The notes under the pieces are model-generated. The model had not been told where the DNA came from. It saw nothing but the letters and a program-made list of their open reading frames with translations, and did not search any database. Position numbers and translations under genes: made by a program. A DNA stretch of 64,000 nt from Mucilaginibacter_A sp041088075 (GTDB lineage: Bacteria; Bacteroidota; Bacteroidia; Sphingobacteriales; Sphingobacteriaceae), in assembly GCF_041088075.1 (NCBI RefSeq), contig NZ_JBGCVY010000020.1, positions 1 through 64,000 of the forward strand, read 5' to 3'. Shown here piece after piece: positions 6,433 to 13,607 of the stretch. The first letter of the stretch is position 1. Every line of letters begins with the position of its first letter.

Positions 6433-9132
6433 ATGAAACATTCAAAAATAATCCTGCCAATATTATTTTTTTCATCTTGTTTATTCAGTGCTTATTGTCA
6501 AAGCACTGTCCAAAGTTACAAAGGTTATGACATCAGAAATTCATCCTGTGAAATAATAAATGCTGTAAATTTAGAATTAGGAAAACCTGCATACACCAAG
6601 GACTTTCAAAAATTATTAAATGTTGAACAAGCAAAATATCCTTTGCAAACTCAAATCAATGTCGAAGGATTTATTAATGATTTTAACATAACCCTTGACA
6701 AAACAAAAAAGCAATACGAAGCACAGGAATTTCTTTGGAAAACAGGAAAAGAAATAGGGAAATACGGTCTAAGCGTGTTAGGCAATTATGCTCAAGCATT
6801 ACCCACTAAACATCTAACTAATTTTTTAACCCCTGCCATTCAGCAAGGCTACGAGTTATATGTAGATGATGAGATTAACAAAGGAATTGAGGAACATAAA
6901 AATGATGTTGATAATATTATTAAAAACAGAATAAACCTGCTTTATTCAAATGGAATTGATGTAAGAACTGCCGCTGATGAACAAGCATTTACAGCAATGT
7001 TTGAGGTAGCTCATGGCGATATACCTGCTCTAAATAGAGATATGAACGGTACACTTACAAAAGAGCTTACCAAAAGAGCATATGATTTTCTTGCTAAAAA
7101 CCGGACAGATTTACAATTGCTAAATTTAAAAACAACTCAGCAATATGAAGAAGTAAAGCAAGAAGTCAACTCAAAAACCCAAGAATTTCAAAAAGAACTT
7201 GACAATAAATTTAAAGAGTTAGGCGACAACATTTCTGATCTGATGAAAAATCAAGATGAAATATATAAAACACTTGATAATATTAAGGAACGAGTTGAGA
7301 TTAATGAAAAAAGGGTTACAGTTCTTGAGAACGAGATGTTGTTGGTGAAGGATGACATTAATTTATTAAAAAGCAAACAGGATGAACATGATAAAATTCT
7401 CGCTCAAAATGCTTTTCAAATTGATATATTAAGTGGCTATACATTTCAGAATTTAAACACAACTCAGAAAATCAAAGCTTTAGAAAAAGGTCATTTTGAT
7501 AATATCTTTAAAGATGATGAAAAGCAGAAATTACTTGGTGAGTTAAAAGATATTAAAACTAAAGAGACAATAATTAGCGTTTCAAGTGATATTGAAAATT
7601 ATTCCAAAGGTGTTTACGGCGGTTTAGTTAATGCAGGCGTACTAAAGGGTAAAGCTGCTCAGAACGTTGGTAAACTAATAAGTGTTGTATCCATAGTAAC
7701 AGGTGTTGCAAGAGTTTATGCCGGAGATATTTCAGGATTAGCAAGTATTGTTTCTGGGATAGGAGGATTGCTTAGCAAGCCAACACCAAGTCCTGAAATG
7801 CAAATGCTCACACAAATGTATGAAGTGATGAACCAAAGATTCGATAACGTTGATAAACATCTGGACAGGATAGAAACAAAATTAGATACGTTATCGAGTA
7901 TTACCGTAAGTATGTATAAAACAATGGTACTTTCATTTCAATATACTGGTAATCAACTTGAAAGAATAAATTGGAAAATTAATACTTTGAATACAAAGGC
8001 TACCACAATATTATATAGAGATTATCAAGCTTGTAAAACATTAAAAGACATCTGGGGAAAAAGAAATGTAAATTTTTCCACTTATTCAGATTATCAAAAG
8101 TATTACAATCAAACTTGTCAAAAATGTTTAGAAGGCTTGAATGATTTTACAATCGGTAAAAACCTTTCTTACTTTTTCGTCTCAACAAATGGAGATTTAA
8201 AAGACGAAGAATTTATAACATCTGAAATTAGGAATATATATGAGCCTACTCTAGAATTGTTTAAAGTATTTTATTCTCAAAATTTAAATAGCGCAATGTA
8301 TTCTTTGATGTTTCCATATTCTTTGACAAAAGACGTAAATAAGCCCCTATATATTATAGCAAAGATGAAGGAACTAAGTCCACTTGACAGTAAAGATGTT
8401 ATTGGAAACTACTTTAGTTATGAGATGATAAATGAATTCACCAATATGATTACAACTTTTGGAAATTATTTTCAGACTGCAGGAAATAACACAGATTTTA
8501 AACCAGTTAACATAAAAGATTACTTACAAAGCACTTCAGTTAATGGCATCAATCAAGACCTTCTTGAAACAAGACTTTTAAAAATACTCAACATAACACA
8601 ATATTCTATTTCACAACAATCGTTAATGGCAGGTAACTTGATGCTTGATCCTATTTATTCAACACTATTTAGTTCCTCTACAAATCAAAATGCAATTGAC
8701 CTTTGCATGAAAGTTTTAAACAATAACAAGTTGTTAGCTACGAATTTTGATACTTATCTCATTAACAAGAATATAAATTTTACTGATACCTTAAAGATAA
8801 AATCTCTATTTAAAAATTCGATATCTGACAGTAAAAGTTTGGATACATTAAATTCATTAATTATTGTTAACGATATAAAGTTTGCTAAAAATGAAACAGA
8901 TAAAAATCTTCATCTGTCATTTAGCAGGAACGGACAAGAAATTAAAATTCTTTGCCCTGATTTTGAAACTATATTAAGTAATAAAATGATAAATTCAGAT
9001 GCAATTTATTCATTGTTAGAAAGTAGGCAAAAAATAAATTCAAAGCTTATAGATTTAACATTTCCTAAAAACTTAGAGACAGTTAATGCAATGTCAGAGA
9101 AGTTTAAATATTTGTATAAAGCTTCCCAATAG
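6433..9132 (+). CDS. Large secreted coiled-coil protein with hydrophobic Gly-rich core; unknown
   Basis: 899 residues from the ATG at 6433; an ATG at 6424 overlapping the previous stop is an alternative. The signal peptide is residues 1-18 or so (MKHSKIILPILFF..AYCQ). A long predicted coiled coil spans about 230-330 (repeating KELGDNISDL and ENEMLLVKDDINLL heptads). A hydrophobic small-residue segment spans about 413-447 (SVVSIVTGVARVYAG, then SGLASIVSGIGGLL), followed by a second helix-rich stretch (about 462-492). The C-terminal 400 residues are Asn/Lys-rich with no motif I know. Helical bundles around a hydrophobic hairpin recall alpha-pore-forming toxins such as the ClyA/HBL class, but I see no sequence signature proving this. 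AT-rich like its partner. Confidence 0.65.
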   Translation: MKHSKIILPILFFSSCLFSAYCQSTVQSYKGYDIRNSSCEIINAVNLELGKPAYTKDFQKLLNVEQAKYPLQTQINVEGFINDFNITLDKTKKQYEAQEFLWKTGKEIGKYGLSVLGNYAQALPTKHLTNFLTPAIQQGYELYVDDEINKGIEEHKNDVDNIIKNRINLLYSNGIDVRTAADEQAFTAMFEVAHGDIPALNRDMNGTLTKELTKRAYDFLAKNRTDLQLLNLKTTQQYEEVKQEVNSKTQEFQKELDNKFKELGDNISDLMKNQDEIYKTLDNIKERVEINEKRVTVLENEMLLVKDDINLLKSKQDEHDKILAQNAFQIDILSGYTFQNLNTTQKIKALEKGHFDNIFKDDEKQKLLGELKDIKTKETIISVSSDIENYSKGVYGGLVNAGVLKGKAAQNVGKLISVVSIVTGVARVYAGDISGLASIVSGIGGLLSKPTPSPEMQMLTQMYEVMNQRFDNVDKHLDRIETKLDTLSSITVSMYKTMVLSFQYTGNQLERINWKINTLNTKATTILYRDYQACKTLKDIWGKRNVNFSTYSDYQKYYNQTCQKCLEGLNDFTIGKNLSYFFVSTNGDLKDEEFITSEIRNIYEPTLELFKVFYSQNLNSAMYSLMFPYSLTKDVNKPLYIIAKMKELSPLDSKDVIGNYFSYEMINEFTNMITTFGNYFQTAGNNTDFKPVNIKDYLQSTSVNGINQDLLETRLLKILNITQYSISQQSLMAGNLMLDPIYSTLFSSSTNQNAIDLCMKVLNNNKLLATNFDTYLINKNINFTDTLKIKSLFKNSISDSKSLDTLNSLIIVNDIKFAKNETDKNLHLSFSRNGQEIKILCPDFETILSNKMINSDAIYSLLESRQKINSKLIDLTFPKNLETVNAMSEKFKYLYKASQ

Positions 9133-9280
9133 TCAGAATTTGCAATTTGGTCTTTGAGCTAAAGATTTCTAATCTGGTTTAAAATCTATAATCCTAAAAT
9201 CCATTAGTCTGGATTTGTAATCCGGTCTTTTGAGCTACAGATTTCTAATCTGGTTTAAAAATCTATAATCCTAAAACACA
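9131..9280 (+). repeat. Tandem repeat, about 75-base unit, two copies
   Basis: Two units (about 9131-9205 and 9206-9280) share GTCTTT, GAGCTA, AGATTTCTAATCTGGTTT and AATCTATAATCCTAAAA. A third, shorter relative is at 9704-9770 and distant cousins at 58571-58674. Confidence 0.75.
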
Positions 9281-9281
9281 A

Positions 9282-9310
9282 CACCAAATTTTACCCGATA
9301 AAAGAAGCAT
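9282..9310 (+). repeat. GAAGCAT motif
   Basis: CACCAAATTTTACCC followed by GATAAAAGAAGCAT. Confidence 0.8.
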
Positions 9311-9392
9311 GCCACCTTCGCCCTCGCCTTGTTATAAGTTTTACGTTCGGCCATATAACCGAAACTTATTTTCGATAAAAATAAAAAAAGTT

Positions 9393-9418
9393 GTAACCAA
9401 CCGCTATTGCTTACCGTA
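9393..9418 (+). promoter_or_regulatory. ECF-sigma-type promoter, copy 2
   Basis: GTAACC at 9393-9398, 16 bases, CGTA at 9415-9418, with an A-rich lead. The spacer sequence differs from the other copies. Confidence 0.6.
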
Positions 9419-9421
9419 GAA

Positions 9422-9500
9422 GTAATCGGTTTTAGAATTATTTGGTTAATGTTCTGTTTTAGTTAAAATCCCTGCTTTGCAAAAGGCTGGGATTTTTTTT
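9422..9500 (+). ncRNA. Candidate small RNA, copy 2, ending in a terminator
   Basis: Same conserved core as 5691-5766. The hairpin TCCCTGC (9469-9475) with GCTGGGA (9486-9492) is followed by eight T. The stem has one mismatch. Confidence 0.5.
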
Positions 9501-9670
9501 ATGCGCTTTTTCCACTTTCCGCAAAAACTTTAATTATAAACGCCTTTTATCAACCAAAAATCAAGGTTAATATTTATTCAGCAAAAAACCTGCTACTTTT
9601 AGCCATGCGTTTTTGTTTGTGCTTGTCGGTTTTTTTGCCAGTCGTTTTATAACGAAGCTGGCAACATCAG

Positions 9671-9699
9671 CACTAAATTTTATACGATAAAAGAAGCAT
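9671..9699 (+). repeat. GAAGCAT motif
   Basis: CACTAAATTTTATAC followed by GATAAAAGAAGCAT. Confidence 0.8.
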
Positions 9700-9775
9700 C
9701 CATTATTCCGAATTTGTAATATTTGTAATCCGGCCTTTTGAGCTACGGATTTGTAATCTGGTTTCAAAACCAACC

Positions 9776-9804
9776 CACCAACATTTACCCGATAAAAGAA
9801 GCAT
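9776..9804 (+). repeat. GAAGCAT motif
   Basis: CACCAACATTTACCC followed by GATAAAAGAAGCAT. Confidence 0.8.
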
Positions 9805-9976
9805 CAAAGCTTAATATTTAGCTAAATTTGCAATTTAGAAATAAGAGACATTGCGTATATTTATATTGTGCAAAACAAAAATGTTAGCTTTCATTAGCCC
9901 AAGTTTGTAATCCAATCTTTTAAAAATTTTTGCTTTCTAACCCAACTTATAAAAATTCAAAAGCTATTTTAATCCA

Positions 9977-10005
9977 CACCAATTTTTATACGATAAAAGA
10001 AGCAT
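9977..10005 (+). repeat. GAAGCAT motif
   Basis: Consensus copy: CACCAATTTTTATAC then GATAAAAGAAGCAT. Confidence 0.85.
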
Positions 10006-10199
10006 TCCAAATCACAACTTTTCCTAATTTTGGCTATACCATTTTTAATTAGGCTACACTTAAAAATATGGATGTCCAACCTTTGTGGTTCAATTTGAAA
10101 CAAAAAAATGAAAACAATTTTCATCACCGCGGTTCCCAATCCAATTTTTAAACTGTAATGTTATAATTTAATTTTTTTGTATTAAAACTCTTTGGGCCA

Positions 10200-10228
10200 A
10201 TACTTCTTTTACCCTATATAATTGGTGT
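10200..10228 (-). repeat. GAAGCAT motif upstream of the acetyltransferase gene
   Basis: ATACTTCTTTTACCC then TATATAATTGGTG on the plus strand, ending 27 bases before the start codon at 10255. Confidence 0.75.
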
Positions 10229-10254
10229 TTGCATCAATCTAAACAACTCAAAGT

Positions 10255-10737
10255 ATGAATTCATCTACAGAAAATAAAGTTCAAATTATTACTTATCAGG
10301 AAGCGTTTAAGGAAGCCTTTAGAAACCTAAACTATGAATGGATTAAAAAATACTTTGAAGTTACCGAACTTGACAAAAAAGCTTTCGACAACCCGCAACA
10401 GGAAATTATTGATAAAGGAGGGTTTATTTTTTTAGCTCAGTATGAAAATCAAATTGTAGGTTCAGTTGCTTTAGAAAAAATAACCAATCGGCAATATGCA
10501 TTGACCCGAATGGGCGTTAATTTAGGTTATCAAGGAAAAAAAATCGGACAATCTTTAATGGAAAAAGCTATCGAAGCAGCTAAAGAGCTTGGGTTAAGCA
10601 GCATAATTCTTTATACAAATCAAAAATTGGTGAATGCACTTAATCTATACTTTAAAAATGGTTTCAAAGTAGTTCCGCTTGATGACGTGCCTTATACCAG
10701 GGCAACTATAAAAATGGAACTTAGAATAGTAAATTAG
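10255..10737 (+). CDS. GNAT family N-acetyltransferase
   Basis: 160 residues. The acetyl-CoA-binding motif A is GVNLGYQGKKIGQSLMEKAI (beta4-alpha3, Q/R-x-x-G-x-G/A type), preceded by the strand IVGSVALEK and followed by a typical C-terminal NALNLYFKNGFKVV segment. These proteins transfer an acetyl group from acetyl-CoA to an amine; the substrate cannot be read from sequence. Single gene in the accessory hotspot, with GAAGCAT motifs on both sides (10200-10228, 10829-10855). Confidence 0.9.
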   Translation: MNSSTENKVQIITYQEAFKEAFRNLNYEWIKKYFEVTELDKKAFDNPQQEIIDKGGFIFLAQYENQIVGSVALEKITNRQYALTRMGVNLGYQGKKIGQSLMEKAIEAAKELGLSSIILYTNQKLVNALNLYFKNGFKVVPLDDVPYTRATIKMELRIVN

Positions 10738-10828
10738 ACTTATAGGTAAATTTTAATCAGCTCATATAAATTTAAGTTTTTGCTGTTTTTAGATTGTTAA
10801 CTTTTTTAATACTCCAATTTCTTCTTTT

Positions 10829-10855
10829 CTAATTTTTATGCGATAAAAGAAGCAT
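10829..10855 (+). repeat. GAAGCAT motif
   Basis: CTAATTTTTATGC followed by GATAAAAGAAGCAT, between the acetyltransferase and AraC genes. Confidence 0.8.
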
Positions 10856-10925
10856 TGCATCAATCCAAGTTTATAACCTTACCGATTCAAGAAAATTCAA
10901 TTTTATACATCGCTGGTTAATTTAC

Positions 10926-10933
10926 TATATTTG
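10926..10933 (+). promoter_or_regulatory. Bacteroidota -7 box for the AraC-type gene
   Basis: TATATTTG matches TAnnTTTG and lies 22 bases before the ATG at 10956. No clear TTG is seen at the -33 position, so this is tentative. Confidence 0.4.
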
Positions 10934-10955
10934 ATTTTTGCAGATCAGATCAAAC

Positions 10956-11861
10956 ATGGAAACTATCTCACTTACCGATTGGTACAAAGGAATTGGGACA
11001 ACGATACCCGAAGAAATCAATAAAGAGATCGGGCATTTTAACGTTTTCAAAAATGAAGAAGTAGTTGCGCAGTTTAAGGCAAAAAAGGTGATGCCTTATA
11101 ACACAAGGGCGTTTTATAAGATCAGCTTGATCAATGGCAGCAACACTTCCGAATATGCCGACAAGGTGATTGAAATTGCGAACAACGGCCTGCTGTTTGC
11201 CACGCCAAAAGTGCCTTACCATTGGACACCAAACAGCGAAAAACAAAGCGGCTACTTCTGTATTTTTACAGACGAATTTCTAATCAGGAACAAAAGCGGC
11301 GTAATGCTGGACGACTTGCCGATTTTCAAGCCCGGCGGCTATCCGATTTTTGAAGTTACAGACAAAGAATCGGCAGAACTTACTGTTATTTTTGTGAAAA
11401 TGTACCAGGAACTGTCTTCCAATTATGCTTATAAATACGATTTGTTGCGTAATTATGTGTTAGAGCTGATCCATTACGGGCAAAAACTGCAGCCTGCCAC
11501 CGCTTTGTATCCCGCACACAATGCTTCTAACCGTGTAACCTCCTTGTTTATTGAACTTTTGGAACGGCAGTTTCCGATAGAATCTCCGCAGCAAAAACTT
11601 GGTTTAAGAACGGCCAAAGATTATGCAGACCGATTGGCGGTGCATGTAAACCATTTGAACAAAGTTTTGAAAGAAAACACCGGTAAAACAACCACAGAAA
11701 TTATTACGAGCCGGGTTGTGCAGGAAGCTAAGTTACTTTTAAAACAAACGGATTGGAACATTTCTGAAATTGCTTATTGTTTAGGCTTTGAAGAAGTGGC
11801 GCATTTTTCAAACTTCTTTAAAAAGCAAACTTCCTTTGCCCCTGTCGGCTTCCGGTCCTGA
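10956..11861 (+). CDS. AraC family transcriptional regulator
   Basis: 301 residues from the ATG at 10956; an upstream TTG at 10938 is in frame but less likely given the -7 box position. The N-terminal about 190 residues are a cupin-like sensing domain (YNTRAFYKISLI, HWTPNSEKQSGYFCIFTDEFL). The C-terminal about 100 residues hold two helix-turn-helix motifs, including HVNHLNKVLKENTGKTTTE and DWNISEIAYCLGFEEVAHFS. The SDR gene follows about 100 bases downstream in the same direction, an arrangement seen often in Bacteroidota; regulation of that oxidoreductase is inferred. Confidence 0.92.
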   Translation: METISLTDWYKGIGTTIPEEINKEIGHFNVFKNEEVVAQFKAKKVMPYNTRAFYKISLINGSNTSEYADKVIEIANNGLLFATPKVPYHWTPNSEKQSGYFCIFTDEFLIRNKSGVMLDDLPIFKPGGYPIFEVTDKESAELTVIFVKMYQELSSNYAYKYDLLRNYVLELIHYGQKLQPATALYPAHNASNRVTSLFIELLERQFPIESPQQKLGLRTAKDYADRLAVHVNHLNKVLKENTGKTTTEIITSRVVQEAKLLLKQTDWNISEIAYCLGFEEVAHFSNFFKKQTSFAPVGFRS

Positions 11862-11911
11862 TGGTGTTGGTTTGAATTTTGCAAACATTGGATTGGCGTT
11901 TGCAAACTTAG

Positions 11912-11927
11912 ATGCTTCTTTTACCGG
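11912..11927 (-). repeat. GAAGCAT motif core upstream of the SDR gene
   Basis: ATGCTTCTTTTACCGG on the plus strand; the AT-rich half is not recognisable. Confidence 0.6.
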
Positions 11928-11962
11928 CAACTTTGTGGAGTTAAATTTTAAACAAAACAAAA

Positions 11963-12736
11963 ATGGAACTTACTCAAAACACGATCCTGATAACAGGCGG
12001 AACAAGCGGTTTCGGTTATCAATTTGCATCCCAACTTTTGGCCTTAGGCAATACGGTTATCATCACCGGCAGAGACCAATCCAAGCTCGACCAAACAAAA
12101 AAACAATTGCCGCAAGTACATACTTTTCAAAGTGATGTAAGCGACCCAAATGCCATCATCCAACTTTATAAAAATGTAACCCAACAATTTCCTGAACTAA
12201 ATATTTTAATCAACAATGCAGGCGAAATGCGTACAATAAACTTGCAAGACCCTACAATTGATTTGCAAAATATTACCCGTGAAATCGAGATCAACCTGAT
12301 GGGCCCGATCAGAATGATACAGCAATTTTTACCGCATTTAAAAACAAAAAAAACGGCTGCAATCCTCAATGTTACTTCCGGCCTTGCGTTGGTCCCTTTT
12401 CCTATTTCCCCAATTTACGGCGCCACCAAATCCGGCCTTCGTTCTTATACCAAATCGTTAAGGGTACAATTAAAAAACACCAACATTAAAGTGTTTGAAC
12501 TGGTTGCGCCCGGTGCCAATACGCTTTTAAACGATAAGTTTGAAAACATGGATGGTTTTGACAGTAAAAACAACATGGAACCAGACAAAATTGTTCAGGC
12601 TGCGATCAAAGGATTGGAAACCAACAAGCTTGAAATTTATCCGGGCATAGCTAATGTTATTAAAATCATGTCTCGGATTGCACCCAAATTTGCGTTAAGC
12701 CAAACCAGCAAAGTTGGGGCGAAAATGATGCAATAA
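11963..12736 (+). CDS. Short-chain dehydrogenase/reductase, DltE-like
   Basis: 257 residues. N-terminal NAD(P)-binding TGGTSGFG at 11-18, structural NNAG near residue 86, catalytic Ser in NVTSGLAL and the Tyr-x-x-x-Lys pair in YGATK. Classical SDR length and motif order; closest to the DltE-type subgroup (C-terminal IYPGIANVIKIMSRIAPKFA). The substrate is unknown. It follows an AraC regulator and precedes a small DoxX-like membrane protein by 24 bases, suggesting one inducible unit. Confidence 0.9.
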   Translation: MELTQNTILITGGTSGFGYQFASQLLALGNTVIITGRDQSKLDQTKKQLPQVHTFQSDVSDPNAIIQLYKNVTQQFPELNILINNAGEMRTINLQDPTIDLQNITREIEINLMGPIRMIQQFLPHLKTKKTAAILNVTSGLALVPFPISPIYGATKSGLRSYTKSLRVQLKNTNIKVFELVAPGANTLLNDKFENMDGFDSKNNMEPDKIVQAAIKGLETNKLEIYPGIANVIKIMSRIAPKFALSQTSKVGAKMMQ

Positions 12737-12760
12737 GTTTTAATTTAATTAATAGTTTTT

Positions 12761-13105
12761 ATGAAAATTATAAGCGGGATTTTGATTGCAATTGTAGCCG
12801 TTTTAAGTTTTAAACATGGCCTAGACGGGCTAAGGAACAATGCACCAAACGGCGATGCAAATATGCTGGCTTGGGGCATAAGTAAACCTGTACAAACCAT
12901 ACTAAGTTGCACCAACATACTTATTGCTTTGATGATTTTGTTTCCGCAAACATTTTTTGCGGGCAATATCATCAGTGCCCTATTATTTATTTTACTGATG
13001 GGCTTTCAATTGCAAACTGGAAATATAAAAGCTGCATTGATCGAAATCCCGTTTTTATTTGTGTCTTTGGTTTTGATTTATTTGGGACATCCTTTTAAAA
13101 AGTAA
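12761..13105 (+). CDS. Small four-helix membrane protein, DoxX-like
   Basis: 114 residues with four hydrophobic segments (about 3-20, 45-62, 66-85, 90-108) and very short loops. The size and N-terminal KHGLDGLRNN followed by membrane helices fit the DoxX-like family of small integral membrane proteins. It is co-directional with and 24 bases downstream of the SDR gene. Function unknown. Confidence 0.7.
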   Translation: MKIISGILIAIVAVLSFKHGLDGLRNNAPNGDANMLAWGISKPVQTILSCTNILIALMILFPQTFFAGNIISALLFILLMGFQLQTGNIKAALIEIPFLFVSLVLIYLGHPFKK

Positions 13106-13228
13106 TTTTTACAAGATCAAACCAAATTACGGCCACTATCAAAACGTGGAGAACAATGTTTGCTTTGAGAAAATAAAGTTGTTTTAACTTTTAAGACCCT
13201 GTTTAAATTTGTACAATAAAAAATGTCA

Positions 13229-13317
13229 ATGCTTCTTTTACCCCATAAAAATTGGTGTTTGAATTTAATAAATCAAAAAAACAAATGACTAAGATTTTTA
13301 GGTGGTAAAAGAAGCAT
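13229..13317. repeat. GAAGCAT motif, inverted pair
   Basis: Minus copy at 13229-13257 (ATGCTTCTTTTACCCC then ATAAAAATTGGTG) and plus copy at 13291-13317. Situated after the DoxX-like gene; could fold as a terminator-like stem. Confidence 0.8.
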
Positions 13318-13403
13318 CAACCAAAAAAAGAAGACCAGAAAAATCTAAATAACTTTTATTAAAAAAATAATTTTGCTGCAATGAAAAATAATTTCAAAAA
13401 AGC

Positions 13404-13429
13404 GTAACCCTTTTAACCAGGCCGCCGTA
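13404..13429 (+). promoter_or_regulatory. ECF-sigma-type promoter, copy 3
   Basis: GTAACC at 13404-13409, 16 bases, CGTA at 13426-13429, preceded by CAAAAAAG. Confidence 0.6.
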
Positions 13430-13432
13430 GAA

Positions 13433-13509
13433 GAAAGCGGTTTTAGAAATAATTTGGTTAATGTTCTGTTTAGTTCAATCCCTGCTTTGCAAAAAGCAGG
13501 GATTTTTTT
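13433..13509 (+). ncRNA. Candidate small RNA, copy 3, with perfect terminator
   Basis: The conserved core GCGGTTTTAGAAATAATTTG precedes TTAATGTTCTG and a perfect hairpin TCCCTGC (13479-13485) with GCAGGGA (13496-13502), then seven T. It ends 98 bases before the start codon at 13608, so it could be a free RNA or an attenuating leader. Confidence 0.55.
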
Positions 13510-13547
13510 GTAAAGCCATTTTTCACCTTACGCAAAAATTTGGTTAC

Positions 13548-13573
13548 ATGCTTCTTTTACCAACTAAAAATCA
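13548..13573 (-). repeat. GAAGCAT motif upstream of the 13608 gene
   Basis: ATGCTTCTTTTACC then AACTAAAAATCA. The homologous position in the scar (about 9538-9562) reads CGCCTTTTATCAACCAAAA, so the motif is intact here and degraded or absent there. Confidence 0.75.
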
Positions 13574-13607
13574 AAGTTGATCAGGCAAAATTCTGCTACT
13601 TTTAGCG

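Larger units (their letters stand above)
9328..9640 (+). pseudogene. Scar: ybbP 3' remnant, RNA element, and 5' remnant of the 13608 gene
   Basis: 9328-9398 matches the 3' end of the ybbP-like gene and its downstream A-rich stretch (5598-5666). 9393-9500 is the second ECF-promoter/RNA element. 9501-9640 matches 13510-13650, the upstream region and first codons of the carboxypeptidase-regulatory gene: both contain CCAACTAAAAATCA-like sequence, TGCTACTTTTAGC and ATGCGTTTTT. The reading frame after the relic ATG soon stops. This is the only place holding both flanks together, so it records the ancestral gene order ybbP-element-carboxypeptidase gene. Confidence 0.75.
9133..10254. other. Repeat-rich gene-free stretch of 1.1 kb
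   Basis: No intact gene. It contains the scar of an old ybbP-to-carboxypeptidase-like junction (9328-9640), three copies of a GAGCTA-centred repeat (two at 9131-9280, one at 9704-9770), and five GAAGCAT motif copies. 9810-9960 and 10010-10190 hold AT-rich sequence where I see nothing else. Confidence 0.7.

Noticed and set aside
9567..9773. Possible small gene on the minus strand (68 codons)
   Set aside because: It runs through the duplicated junction scar, two GAAGCAT motifs and a GAGCTA repeat; no conserved product.
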